A DNA stretch of 64,000 nt from Xestospongia muta. Taxonomy: Eukaryota > Porifera > Demospongiae > Haplosclerida > Petrosiidae. Below, piece by piece: positions 1 to 11,129 of this stretch. The DNA is taken from assembly GCA_963693285.1 (NCBI GenBank), contig OY848917.1:20007745-20071744 (forward strand), written 5' to 3'. Each line of letters starts with the position of its first letter. The first letter of the stretch is position 1. The translations under genes and the position numbers were made by a program. The notes below the pieces were generated by a model that saw only the letters and a program-made list of their open reading frames with translations, had not been told where the DNA came from and ran no database searches.

Positions 1-99
1 TTACACAGTGGCTACATGCACACCTATAATTAACATATATATATATATATATATATATTACAAACGTTATTCCTCATCTATTTTCATACCAATTAAATT

Positions 100-385
100 T
101 TAAAAGTCTTTCTAAGGACAGTTCCGAGTCTCTTCACTACTACTACTATTACTGGATGCTTGGCTATCACTTGGTTCATATAAATAACGTAAAACAATAC
201 CAGCAAAAGTATCTTCATCTTGAATATTCATCCTGCATTGGCCTTGAATATTGTTCAGATCCACTAGTTTCTTCATTAGCAAGCACATCCATCTCTATAA
301 CAGGTGTGAAAGTATCGATTTGCATATGTTCAACTGTTCATCGTTCATCTTGTGATGTCATAATGCGTTTTGCCGATTTTGCTGC
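100..385 (-). other. Possible coding debris, acidic/serine-rich
   Basis: On the minus strand one frame reads IQDEDTFAGIVLRYLYEPSD followed by a run of serines and acidic residues, then a stop. Other frames here are interrupted. The style (aromatic-E-P followed by D/S/E-rich sequence) resembles the acidic leader of some transposon-associated zinc-finger proteins, but the match is too weak to name. No splice sites or start codon were found that build a gene. It may be an exon of a gene running off the left edge or old transposon debris. Confidence 0.2.
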
Positions 386-1061
386 TTAAACAGGAAGAAG
401 ATGGCTGACTTGTGATCGAGCAAGTTTTGACTTTGTTTTATTTCAAAAGAAAGTTCCATTTCAAGAAAACGAGTAAGGTTTACATGTTATCATATTATTA
501 TTTAACGAATAACCAAGTTTCAAAAATTTCAAAATACGCATTTCAGTTACCCTTTAAAGGATGTGGAAATCACAGAACAATGAAACATTGTATTTATTTT
601 TTGGGGCTGACAATTCCAGACTCTTATTAAAAACATGAAGATTTAAGTGGAATCTCCAAGTTAATTTTTCTTTCAGTAAACTTCATTGTTTATTACTCAT
701 GAACTGGAGTAATACATGATAACTGATAAGACTTAATACCTGAACTTTATTGATAACTATGTAATATAATATCTATAATTGCATGTCTATTTAACCTCAA
801 TTTCAAAAATTGTTTTATTTCATTTTCCAATTATCATTTTAAAAAGTACAGAGCAGATAACTCTGGTACATTGTCTTATTTCTTGTGCTAAACATTATGG
901 TATGTTTTATAAGATTAAAGGCAAAATTTTTATTGCAAATATATAATTAATAAGATTTTTACAAAAATGGCAGCAAAATATTCTACAAAAATCTTATAAA
1001 AAGGGAGTCCTAAGCAGCACTTTAATAGTCACATACCATGCCATCGATGGAGATGTGTGGA

Positions 1062-1434
1062 TTAGATAGCTTGCACTGCAATATAAACAGGTCGCAATGG
1101 CTCATAGAGATCCAAATCTCCCTGGTAGTAATTAAGGCAAATATCATTCTTATCTGATCCAACACAAATCATTGCATGGCAGCATTTAGTTTCACTTGTC
1201 TGGATCTATACAAACAAATAGATAATATTAATAAGAATAGACGATTATAGTAGTTTCAGAAGAAAGTTAGTTCCAACAGATACATCTTGAGTACGAACAA
1301 GGATAGGAGTAAACATATCAAACCTCCCCAACTTGGTTTCCAACTCAGCTCTATGCAATTGACAAGCAGTGCAAAAAATTAGCGTAAGTTGATCTACAAT
1401 CACATACGTACATGCTACACACACACACACACAC

Positions 1435-1484
<50 letters not shown>

Positions 1485-1560
1485 CTGATTCTGTAAATTG
1501 AGCCAAGTCTTTGTTCATTAACAGAGGACCATATGGACCACCAATGCTAGGAATAGCCAT
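1062..1560 (-). CDS. Cystatin (stefin)-like cysteine protease inhibitor, possibly broken
   Basis: Three pieces can be read. Exon 1 (1560 to 1486, ATG at 1558-1560) begins MAIPSIGGPYGP, like the N-terminal glycine segment of stefins. The second piece (about 1343 to 1254) gives LETKLGRF and then QDVSVGTN, matching the QxVxG inhibitory loop and the following GTN of stefins. The third (1205 to 1062) has an acceptor TATAG and runs through NYYQ to a TAA stop. In the family, the N-terminal glycine, QxVxG loop and second hairpin plug the active cleft of papain-like proteases in the cytosol. The total, about 100 residues, fits stefins. Odd points: no GT donor is visible after the QxVxG piece (the frame meets TAA a few bases on), and the exon 1 to 2 junction is uncertain. 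Either splicing is unusual or the gene is damaged. An ATTAAA-type signal lies just past the stop. Confidence 0.6.
1414..1480. repeat. Compound (CA)n-(TA)n microsatellite
   Basis: About 22 bases of CA repeat run straight into about 45 bases of TA repeat. It lies inside the first intron of the cystatin-like gene, between the exon 1 donor and the second coding piece. Confidence 0.95.
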
Positions 1561-1687
1561 GTCTTTGCAGTCGTATAATTGACAAAACGAGGGAGAACTG
1601 CTATGTGAGATGATTGCAGTCTAGCAGAGCTTTATATGGCACCCACATCCGTTAAAAATGGATTCAGTGCTCGAACGTTAGCCATTA

Positions 1688-1722
1688 GCGCATGCGCATA
1701 GTAAAATTTCACAGCATGCGCA
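1688..1722. promoter_or_regulatory. Two NRF1-type sites upstream of the cystatin-like gene
   Basis: The sequence gcgcatgcgca (1688-1698) is the palindromic core bound by NRF1 in animals, and gcatgcgca follows at 1714-1722. They lie about 130-160 bases upstream of the minus-strand ATG at 1560, where a core promoter would be expected. In AT-rich DNA such GC palindromes stand out. Binding is inferred from the motif only. Confidence 0.45.
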
Positions 1723-2900
1723 AGGCCGTCCCTAAACGCTAAATAACTCTGTAAGCAAAAGATTTGCTATCACTTTTACAGATGCAGCACAATCTGAAAC
1801 GAATTATCCGCTTTTTGCATGTCACATTTTGAGCACTTTAGAAATCAAGATAGTAATGTCAGCAGCAATATTTAATCGTCTCTCAGATCTACGCCATTTT
1901 CATATGACGTAAAGGAAAGTCACAACTATGATGTGATTTACAATTATATCTAGATTATTTTCCTGTTTCATGTTGAAAGTTGATTTGGTTTATTAACGAT
2001 GCTGGCTAAGTTATATACACCATTTTCAGATGACATAAAGAAAAGCTACAACTATGATGTAGTATTTCAAATATAAGGAATCCATTCATCGTCTGTTTGA
2101 TTGCCTGTCTCTTGTTTACTGATTTACGATTGTATCTAGACTATTTTCCTGCTTCTTCATGAAAGATGATTTTGATTTATTAACCCTGCTGGCTAAGCTG
2201 TACTGCAGAGTTAGTGACCTATTAATATAATAGTGTTATTGATCATCATAGAATCTAGCAGATTTTAATATCATTACAACTCTCTTATTGTATTCTGGAG
2301 GACCTCCTTGTTGTCTAGAACTCATGATGCAATTCCCAGCTAATTTCCTGCTATCACTTGAGCATTAATTATTATTTCTTCCATCATTACATAACTTCAA
2401 AGCCACATAATTATGCAGGCTTTTTAAGTTCTGATTCTGTCATAAAGAGGTATGCTCAAGTTCACTGTAAAAATTAATATTTTAACAACCAATTTGTAGT
2501 TTACATGGATGGATTGTAATGGAATCTTTTTTTTGTAACGCAAATGTTTCCCTATATCTCCAGTATAGACCGCCTAATATACTGTATAGTATGGCTATAT
2601 TATAAGATACTTGTACAGTTAGTTAGTATGCTTTGAGCAGTGGTTAATACTCACTATCTTAATATCCACTATTGCTATTTATTATGTGAACAATTTTGTA
2701 TGAGTCCTGAATAAATTACAAACTTTATATATTATATTTATAATTGATCATACAGAGCAGCTGATGATATAGGTCTACACTCTAGGTGAAATTTAATTAT
2801 TATTAAAACATATTGAAATATTGACAATAATAACTGCATTTCAGTGAACAACCCTGCATGATTAAGTGCATTAATGTAATATTAAATGGTTTATTTCATT
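1723..2900. other. Intergenic, nothing recognised
   Basis: AT-rich sequence with frequent stops in all frames. Two stretches near 1895-2000 and 2015-2170 resemble each other (cgccattttcatatgacgta and caccattttcagatgacata, each followed by a match around gatttacaattatatctaga), suggesting a diverged tandem duplication. No exon with convincing splice sites was found. Confidence 0.5.
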
Positions 2901-2903
2901 CAC

Positions 2904-2977
2904 CTTTGTCACCACACACGTAAAGCTTTTCTTCCTCACTGACATTTATTGACTGCTTTGTAGCACTAACTGAAAAC
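2904..2977 (-). CDS. Orphan exon, unknown protein
   Basis: A 74-base segment is flanked on the minus strand by an acceptor (tttctttaaag) and a donor (GTGAATG). It translates without stops to a peptide containing KQSINVSEEEKLYVCGDK. The composition looks coding. No neighbouring exon could be attached with confidence, so it may be a relic or part of a gene whose other exons were missed. The product is not recognised. Confidence 0.3.
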
Positions 2978-3169
2978 CTTTAAAGAAATATGTAGTGATA
3001 TTATCTTGTTAGTTTGATAAAATATTAATTAACACAGACGGCAAGAAATACGTCAAAGAAATGTATAGTAGAGTATGTGTTAAAGAGATAAGGTTTTATT
3101 CTAGAAAATCTCTCTGTCTTTTCAGGCTCTGATTTAGTTATAAGTTATCCTAATGAAATGTAACATTTA

Positions 3170-3572
3170 GAACAATATCAAGTGATAGCTGACTATGCAT
3201 GTCAAGACAGTCATCAAGTTGATCTAAAAGCTAGTGAAATTGTACATGTCATTGAAAAACATGATACAGATACAAAAGTCACATGTGTTCTGAAACAATG
3301 TGTTATGTATGCACTGCATAGTGAGTGGAAAGAATATATATTAAGAGGAAACCATTCTTGATTTCAATTGTGTGAGAATAGTATTCTATGACTGTTACAC
3401 ATAGAAAGGTTTAATAGATAGTTCATTGATCACTGTATTGATGTGATCATTACTAATTCTATCAAGATGGTGAATGTTAGTCACTGAAGGGGAACAAGGC
3501 TATGCTCCAGCTGCTCATTTAGGAGCTGTTGGTAAGACATTTGACTCTCTGGAACTGGAATGTTCTTCTAAG
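3170..3572 (+). pseudogene. SH3-domain fragment (p47phox/SH3PXD2-like)
   Basis: The first piece (3170 to about 3290) reads EQYQVIADYACQDSHQVDLK followed by SEIVHVIEK, the typical SH3 start (ALYDY-like motif, acidic RT loop). The second (3481-3572), with acceptor GTTAG and donor GTATGT, reads EGEQGYAPAAHLGAV and ends in CSSK, matching the SH3 end (EEGWVPASYLE-type) and the linker seen in PX/SH3 adaptor proteins. SH3 domains bind proline-rich partners; PX/SH3 adaptors of this kind organise NADPH oxidases and podosomes. The central WW ligand-binding pair is missing and no clean junction joins the pieces. A TAA lies in frame just upstream. The sequence stops at about 3890, where the IP3-receptor-like copy begins. 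Probably a fragment left by rearrangement. Confidence 0.6.
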
Positions 3573-3892
3573 GTATGTGTAATTTTGGCATGACTGATGT
3601 AGTTGTACATGTGTCACGACATAATGTGTGTTTGGCATATTTAGAGATTTTAACATTCCGTATTTTTGTATGTACCATTATGTAGTATATTAAGACTATT
3701 ATGTTGTGTTATCTATGCATTGTAATTATTTGTAATATTTTGTGATGTCATTGTGACGTGTCTTTCTCTCTCTATATATGTGTGTTTTGTTTTATCGACA
3801 GTCAGTCGTTGTTGAGATTAAGATATTAATTTAGTAAATACTAGAAGTAGTCGTGCTAGAAGGATCATCACAATATATACCAATGCTGATTG

Positions 3893-6395
3893 AAGAAGAG
3901 GATGGATATCAGAGCTGTTTATACAAATCAGTGCCTTTTCAAAACTAACAAACTTCCACTTTTCACAAATTACTTCAATGGCTTTGATGTTTACTCCCTA
4001 TTGAAGTATTTATGTTTTTCATATAAAATATGGATTTGCATTAGAATACAAAATTAACAAATTAATGTTTAAACTGAGTGACACATTGTAATCATTTAGG
4101 ATAGCCATAATATAATTATATACTTTGCAGACTCCACTAAATAGTTTAAGTTGAGCAATGAAGCATTTTAGTACCCTTTCATCATAACTATTCTTCAATT
4201 AATGAATAGGATGGAAATATATAAGTACATGTACTTTGGAATAATAATTAGTGACAGGTCCTTTGATTACTTCTGGAGATGAAAAAGATAATTGGCCATT
4301 TTCATCTTTTCAGTCTGAAAAAATATATCCTAAGACAAATGAGAGACACAGTTAATTTGAAACCAGTACTGTGTAGTAGTTAAAGTCTAGAATGTTAGCT
4401 GTAAATAATAGTTGTTAATATTACATTAGTTACCAGCAGTTTTAACACAATCCTACAGAAATTAAATATACTCACTTTGATGATTTTAAGATTGAGCAAT
4501 ACACACAAATGTATTGTGTGATACAGTGACATTGCTTCTTACATTGAAGATGTCTGGATGGTTTACCAGCAGCGAAGCACAAAATGCTTAAAAAATCAAG
4601 TGTGGATGAGACAACCAGTAATTATTATTAAAATTAAATTACTGTATATGAGACTTTTTTCAATTATTTGACTTTGCAATGACACATGACAATAATTACC
4701 TTTCCTTCACCAGTGTACTCAAAACTTGTTCTATACCAATATCCTCACCAATCTATAGTCAGATCAAACACTAGTCACTGCAATTATCTTCAGGTAATTT
4801 TAATCTGAATTTAGTATATTCTACAAACTTGACATACCTTATAAATTAAAATGTCTAAAAATCTGTCTTGAGCAAGATAAAGTTGAGATGTCTTGTTTAC
4901 AGAGTCAATATAACACTGAAGTATGTTTGACACTTCTTTATTTAAAGATAATGATGAGCTACATAATTATACATCAGGATTTATTGAAGTAAAGACAGCA
5001 GTGAGTCAGTTTAACTGCATGTGTACTTACTTTTGTTCAATATCAATATTGAGACTCAAAATTTCTAAAAGAAGATCGGCATCCTTTTAAAGAAATTGTT
5101 AAAAAGCATTCAAAGTATTTAGATACCATGTTACCTGAGCAATTCTCATCATATTAGCTCTATTTGTTTTCTCAAGTAGCCAGTTATAAACAACTTGTAG
5201 AACATCAACAACATCTTGTAACACAACACTAGATGTTTTCAACTACATGTAAATAACAAAAAAGTAAATTGTCATTATATCTTGTAAGATAAGCTTTAAA
5301 CTTTAGTAATCTGTTGTCAAATAATAATCACTTGCAAGTGGTTTCATTCAACAGCATCTCAATCAACATTTTAATTGAAGCCATATATATCGGTTTCCAT
5401 TCACTGCACTTAATTGATACTCTGTAATATTGCATATGGGAAATATTTGGCAAGATTCTTGACTTGCCACCACACTCTCAATTATTGGATTCACTTCTTG
5501 ACAAGAATTCATAAATCTCCAAAGTTTTAGTAGGTTTTAAATCTATGTTATTTTTGAAACAATTTACCAAAAAATTTTGTGAGCAAAAACAAAGTGATTT
5601 ATATTTTGTAATACCTCTTAAGTCTAAATTCTCTACATTGGAACTTGCTGGTTGTTAAAGAAATCATAATTGACACCACATTAGGAAGCTAAATAATTAT
5701 GGAATTGTAGCATTTCAATTTAAAAGTTAGTTAAAATCAACATAATATGCTTGTTATTTACAGTCCATTACATACTCCACATTGTATAGCAATATAATAT
5801 ATTTTATATACATACATACATACATATATACATGTGTGTATGTATGTGTATATAAAACAGTAGGTTTTAGAACTCTATTATTATTAGCATGGTTAACATC
5901 ATTTTATGCATTCTTGGCTTTTAATTGTAGTCTAGATAGATTCTCACCTTTCCATGTGTTCACTCAATATAGCTATTGTTCTGACATGTAATAATAGTCG
6001 TGTACCATATTAGCAGTAACCTATACTATTATAAATTTTAATTTGAAGTGGACATAAATGTGTCTACATTATACCTCATCAACATAAAGTATGGGTGACT
6101 ATCCTGCTTAGTATTTGCAAGTCCAAGCTAAATGAATGAATAAACAATGCTGAACTGTGATGATTAAATTTCACAGTAAATTATTAGCATGCAGGGACTC
6201 ACCGTGTACCATTTACTTAGTCCTGAATGATCACCTTTGACATCAAAGAGAGCCTTGTCTTCTTTAGAAAATAAAATAATTGTTAATTTTCAATTTGTTT
6301 TTAGAAGACACCCACCATGAACTACCAAATTTTTATTAAAGTTGACATGTGTTAGATCAACATATGTTCTCTTTTCTATCAAGTCAGTTCTCTAA
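3893..6395 (-). pseudogene. Partial decayed copy of the IP3-receptor-like gene
   Basis: Colinear with about 21,340-26,390 of the large gene, exon by exon and with introns kept, so a DNA-level duplication. It covers the end of the MIR part and the RIH helical part. Three lesions show decay. (1) The acceptor of the exon near 4560-4610 reads ATTACTG where the intact copy has ATTACAG. (2) The exon near 5945-6010 is 73 bases instead of 75 and hits a TAG. (3) The exon near 6070-6128 is 53 bases instead of 54. Other exons stay open, such as RTYVDLTHVNFNKNLVVH at about 6330-6390, so loss is fairly recent. It lacks the roughly 3 kb insertion present in an intron of the intact copy (22.95-25.90 kb). 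The left edge abuts the SH3 fragment and the right edge abuts a repeat. Confidence 0.85.
5805..5850. repeat. (CATA/TGTA)n microsatellite
   Basis: An imperfect tetranucleotide run, catacatacatacatat followed by tgtgtatgtatgtgta, within an intron of the decayed IP3-receptor-like copy. Short open frames across it are a by-product of the repeat. Confidence 0.85.
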
Positions 6396-6442
6396 AATGA
6401 AATGTAAATAATATCTTGACATAAATATTAACAAGATTATAA

Positions 6443-7160
6443 TGTTTGGGATCCAAGCACACATAAAGATATCAATAACATTGAATGTGTCCAAAAGCAT
6501 GCCAATTCTTTTAGATCACCAACTTTAGTTGAACCTTACTGTTGCACAATGCATGTCATAACTCATTTATCCCACTGGTTGTTATACATTGAATCTATTG
6601 ACTACAGGTAGATCACAAAGAAATCAACCTACAGTAAATTCAATCTAATTAATTAACTGTATTATATACAACAAATTAAGCATACTCTTTTCTGTCCTTC
6701 TTAGCTAAGACATTTCATCATGTTCATGTTCTTGCTACGTAAATTACTGTTTTTATTATTATTAAGCACGAATCTTCATTTAAAAAATATACAATAAGCA
6801 CAAATGAGCATGCGCAGAGTTCAGGGACTTGAAGGTACGAAAGGTGCGCCGATACAGTGATTGCTTTATTGATCGCGAAATTAATACGCAATTGCACAAA
6901 ATTTAATTAATTACATATTTATTACCTTAGCTGCACCCGCTATAGAACTATACCTAAATTTTAGAGAAGTATGAAAAGATAATTGCTACTTCTCAAACTC
7001 ACTCAGAATAGTTTGCACCATCTGGTAAAATTTGGAAACATGCACCTGTAAAATAATACTTTTGCCTCTTACAACGTACATTTGGAAAATGCAAATAATC
7101 CTGAACTATCACAATGGAATGATTCTGTCTTTCCAAATGTACACTGTAAGTTAATATAAC
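6443..7160. repeat. Dispersed repeat, inverted partner at 43.68-40.56 kb
   Basis: The first part (about 6443-6745, starting tttgggatccaagcacac) is nearly the reverse complement of 43,675-43,370. The second part (about 6890-7110, containing tattaccttagctgcac) is the reverse complement of 40,795-40,575. The order is the same in both places, but the right-hand copy is split by a 2.5 kb retrotransposon. A further gcatgcgca NRF1-type motif lies between the two parts near 6808. Confidence 0.8.
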
Positions 7161-7820
7161 TCTTATTTTCTTTCGCGAATGCCTGAGTACCGAAAGCCCT
7201 TTGTGTCATAAATTAGGAAATGTCACACGTGATAAAAATAATTACATGCGTCACATCAAAAATTACACGCTTATAATTAAAATTTCACACGTCATAATTA
7301 AAATCACATGTGAGAGTTAGATGACACACCTTAAACATAAAAAGCATATCTATAAATGAAACTGAGTTTTTTTGTTTAAAAAAGGACAAGAGAGCTGAAA
7401 AATATAGGAAATAGTACAATTATAATTAGACATAACATGCTAATAAAAAGCATCCATTACCACATGATACATATTGTGAAATTTAAGAAGTAAGGATCAT
7501 TGAAAAGCAAAAATGGTGTTATAGCATTATATTTAGATATAAATTATATTATGCACTCCTTTTTATTCTCTAATAATATTCATGGACAATCATTAAAGTA
7601 GCATCCTATGGTAAAAATTATTACTTTGAGTATATTCATAGCAAATTCTTGCAACCACACCTTACAAAACTATACCTAATGCTTTATTGACTTTACTGTC
7701 TCTTGATTAAAAGGGTGTGTCTATGAATAATAAATAGATTAATTTTTATTAAGTTTGAAATTTTTGCCGCATCCGAAGCGCGCTGTCTGTGCACCCCATA
7801 TACACTCTGATCCGACAGTA
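7161..7820. other. Intergenic with short degenerate repeats
   Basis: Between 7215 and 7330 the phrase t(c)acacgt(c/g)ataa recurs four or five times with spacing of about 30 bases. The rest is AT-rich with no supported exon. Confidence 0.4.
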
Positions 7821-8442
7821 TATTTCATGCACAATATGTCATCTTTCAAATTTACTTGATAAAAACAACAGAGGTTGGTGCACTAAGAGGAACCTCTAAT
7901 ATATAATTTTAACAAATTTCAGAAGGACAGCAATACATTTCTAATTGATTGAACTTTACTCTTATACTAGTGGATTAACTGACAAAAAGTACAACAAGAT
8001 TGGCAAACAAAAGAATCAACAAATAAGATTAATAAGTTATTGACTTCGATTCCTGCAACTTCTTTAGACATGGTTTAATGGGTTAAATGGACAACATTAT
8101 CTCACCCCAACTTTACAGGTGAAAACCTCTGACAACTGGTCATAAAATAAAATATCAGCTTTGGCATTCTTGTATATCTCCTTAATTGATGATACTAATC
8201 ATAAGAATAGTAGACTCAGCTCTTTAAGCTGAGACCATGCATAGAGTAGGTGCTGGTATTATAAGACAGGTGATATTATGGGACACAAACTGGAATTCTC
8301 ATTCTATCATTTAGAAAATAATATAACCTTTTAAACTAGTGCTATCGAGTGAATTACAGATAAATGCACCTGTGAAAGCCACTGAGTGTATAGTAGCGAT
8401 AGTATTGTATCTTTAACCCCTTAAGTTCAGATACCAAACAAC

Positions 8443-10314
8443 ATGGCGAGTAGCAACACGAGGCGTAAGCGTTGGTCTCAGACCTCTATCATGGTGGGAG
8501 CTGTCAATGCGGTGAAGGAGGGCTTGGGTCTTAGAGAAGCAGCCAAGTCCTATAATGTTCCTGTGGAGACGTTAAGAAGACGAGTTATTGCAGTTGTCCC
8601 CTTACAGTGCCGTCCAGGTCCTAAAACTATCATGACTGAAACAGAAGAGAATATGCTACGTGACTATGTCATCAAGATGGCTGATATGGGATATGGATTA
8701 AGTAAAGATGATATTTTAAGGACTGCCTTTCAAATACTTGAGAAGTCAAAGAGGCCACACCCCTTTAAAGATGGTTTAGCTGGGAAGTCTTGGTTGCAGG
8801 GTTTTCTGAATCGCCACAGTTTAACATTCCGTTCTCCTCGTCCATTGTCCCATGCAAGAGCCCGAAGTGCAACTGATCAAGTTGTTAATGATTTTTTTGA
8901 GAAGTTGGGTGGTATATTTGCACGATTAAATTTACTATCGAAACCAATGCAGATATATAATATTGATGAAACGGGCATTAATGTAGTTCATAAAACGGGC
9001 AAGATAGTGGCTTAAATAGGTCGTTGAAAAGTTTGGTCAGTCACTTCAGCAGAATGAGGAAGGACACACACCGTACTAACATGTGTTAATGCATCAGGTC
9101 AGAGTATTCCGTCCATGATCATTTTTCCGAGAAAATGGATGAAAGAGGATTTGAAAAATGGTGCTCTTCCTGGAACAATGTTTACTTGTTCAGAAAGTGG
9201 TTGGATTAATCTGTCTTTATTTCTGGATTGGTTCAAGTTTTTTATTGCAAGTATTCTGCCAGCTCGACCTGTTCTTACCATTGAGGATGGTCATTCATCT
9301 CATATATCATTAGAAGTGATCAAACTGGCAAGAGAAAATGACATCTATCTACTTTGTCTTCCATCACACTGTACACATATATTACAACTGTTAGATGTTG
9401 GAGTTTTCAAGAGTTTAAAGGCACATTTCAACAAAGTATGTAAAGATTTTCTCTTCGCTCATCCTGGGCAAAGTATTCGCTCTGAAGGTCTAGCTCACCT
9501 TCTTTCTCTTGCCTAGCCTAAGGCACTAACTCCAGTCAATGTAATGAAAAGATTCAAACAAAGTGGCATTTACCCACTTATCCTGGGGTTATATCAGATA
9601 GGCTTTTGGCTTTATCAAAGGTGTTTTCTCCTGAACCAGAATGTGATGAAACACCTGAAGCAGCTAGTTCTTGTGACCTAAGAAATATTTCAACAGATAT
9701 TTCTGATATTCTTTCACTGCCTAAACTTCAGTCTTTACAGAGTGTGCGATCGTTAAATAGTGATAGTGCAAGATGTATTACTAATGATTCATTTATTGCT
9801 GAGAAGGAAGAAGAAGAGAAAAGGAAAGAGGAAGAGAAGAGAAAGAAGGAAGAAAAAAAGAAGAAAAAAGAAGAAGAGAAGAGAAAGAAGGAGGAAAAAA
9901 AGAAGAGAAAAGAAGATGAAAAGAAGTGTAAGGAAGACGAGAGGCAGAAAAAAGTAGAGGAGAAGAGATGAATCCAAGAGGAAAAAAAGAAAAAGAAGGA
10001 GGAAGGAAAGGGAAAAAAAGAATTGGAAAAGGAAGAAGAAAAGAGAAAGAAAGCAGGTGATAGAGTAGTTAGTAAGATTCCAGCACAAACAAAAAAGAGG
10101 TGTGGTCCTGTTCAAGGTACTGGAAGACCCATAAAACGGTGTAAAAAAGAAAACATGGACACAATGTCATGCCCCACTTGTTCTGATTCTTACGATGACA
10201 TTGATGTATCTCATACATGGGTTTGTTGTGAAGGATGTGAACGCTGGTGGTACTTAGAATGCTTAAGTTTCACATTAAATGAACTATCAGATTAATATTG
10301 TAATGAATGTCTGT
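8443..10314 (+). pseudogene. Pogo-like DDE transposase with C-terminal PHD finger, broken
   Basis: Start ATG at 8443. Order: an N-terminal helix-turn-helix (KSYNVPVETLRRRV), a CENP-B-type DNA-binding part (SWLQGFLNRH), then the DDE_1 catalytic core with first Asp in YNIDETGINVVHK and second in IEDGHSSH; the third acidic residue is in LLDVGVFKSLK. A run of lysine and glutamate (about 9795-10060) follows, then a PHD-like finger: CPTC, VCCEGCERWWYLEC, and CNEC beyond a stop. Lesions: TAA at 9013-9015 with frame loss just after, TAG near 9514, an altered frame around 9580-9605, TGA near 9969, TAA near 10,293. Such proteins cut and paste their own element in the nucleus. In the PHD motif the usual zinc-binding His (WYHxxC) is Tyr. 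Multiple stops mean no active enzyme. Confidence 0.9.
9795..10060 (+). repeat. Purine-only tract coding for Lys/Glu repeats
   Basis: Nearly uninterrupted purines (gaagaa, gagaaa, aaggaa units) for about 260 bases inside the transposase pseudogene. It would encode a charged single helix or coiled coil. Long frames on the opposite strand here (poly-Phe/Leu/Ser) are composition artefacts. Confidence 0.85.
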
Positions 10315-11129
10315 AGACCTATTGTTTTTCTCTTTGAAGCATTTTTATGCTTGTGTTTCATGATACATTTAAACTGTCTCATAATAGATATACTGTCTCA
10401 GGAAGTCAATAAATTGTGTGTGCATTTTGCATTTAGAATTCATTTGCAAAGTTTCTTGTAATCATAAAACCTGAGGTACCTAGTACTCTCAAATAGTACT
10501 AAAAGATTCCTCTAAGAATCATTCCTGTAAAAAAGGAAAGATTAGTTTCTTAATTGTCTCATAATTAGGGCGTGTGCTCTAATCTGTCTTAATTCAAAGG
10601 CTTTGTAGAAACAATAACAACCACAAAAACTACTGTTTTGTAGTATTACTTTCTCTAATAAAATTGTCATGGTAAATAGAGAGTGATAATTCTTTCTAAA
10701 AAATTGACTATCTGACATAATATTGTTGACTTTACAGAATACTGAGCCAGTCATTTAGCTAAAATCATAGTAAAAACTTGTACAAGCAAAGTAGGAGTAG
10801 GTTGTGCTTCAAAAAATTTTTAGGAGTGAGCTTTAACTGGAATTAAATACTAGTACTATCAAACCTGTTGACCACATTCTTAGTAAACTACCTGGAACAA
10901 CAATCCTATTGAACTAAAATGTTGGCACATAACAAGTTAAAGAATTTAAGCACTAAATAACTGCAACAGGAATACCATCACTTACCACATTTCATTTCTG
11001 AAATAGTCATGATGACTTCTAACTGAGATGGGATCATCTAATATATTGTAACATGATTGGGCTAACCTTCAGATTTAGCATGCTGACAATGCTCACTAGC
11101 TTTTTTCTTTGCCTATATTTCAAGCATTC

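Larger units (their letters stand above)
7975..10775 (+). mobile_element. Pogo/Tigger-like DNA transposon, defective
   Basis: The limits are inferred from where the interrupted LINE copy resumes, so they are accurate only to a few tens of bases. Terminal inverted repeats and a TA target duplication could not be pinned down by eye. The body carries one transposase reading, broken by stops and shifts (separate entry). Confidence 0.65.
7820..11075 (-). mobile_element. LINE fragment split by a pogo-like element
   Basis: Bases 7820-7970 are the reverse complement of 31,440-31,590, and 10,780-11,075 are the reverse complement of 31,110-31,410. In the right-hand copy these two parts are adjacent and lie in the 5' part of a plus-strand CR1/jockey-like LINE. 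This left copy is therefore a minus-oriented fragment of the same family, interrupted by about 2.8 kb. Confidence 0.75.

Noticed and set aside
5782..5991. Plus-strand 69-codon frame
   Set aside because: Built on a tetranucleotide run and antisense to the IP3R-like pseudogene.
9099..9281. Minus-strand 60-codon frame
   Set aside because: Antisense shadow of the DDE core, which has clear motifs on the plus strand.
9789..10115. Minus-strand Phe/Leu-rich frame resembling a membrane protein
   Set aside because: Antisense of the purine-rich Lys/Glu tract of the transposase pseudogene.
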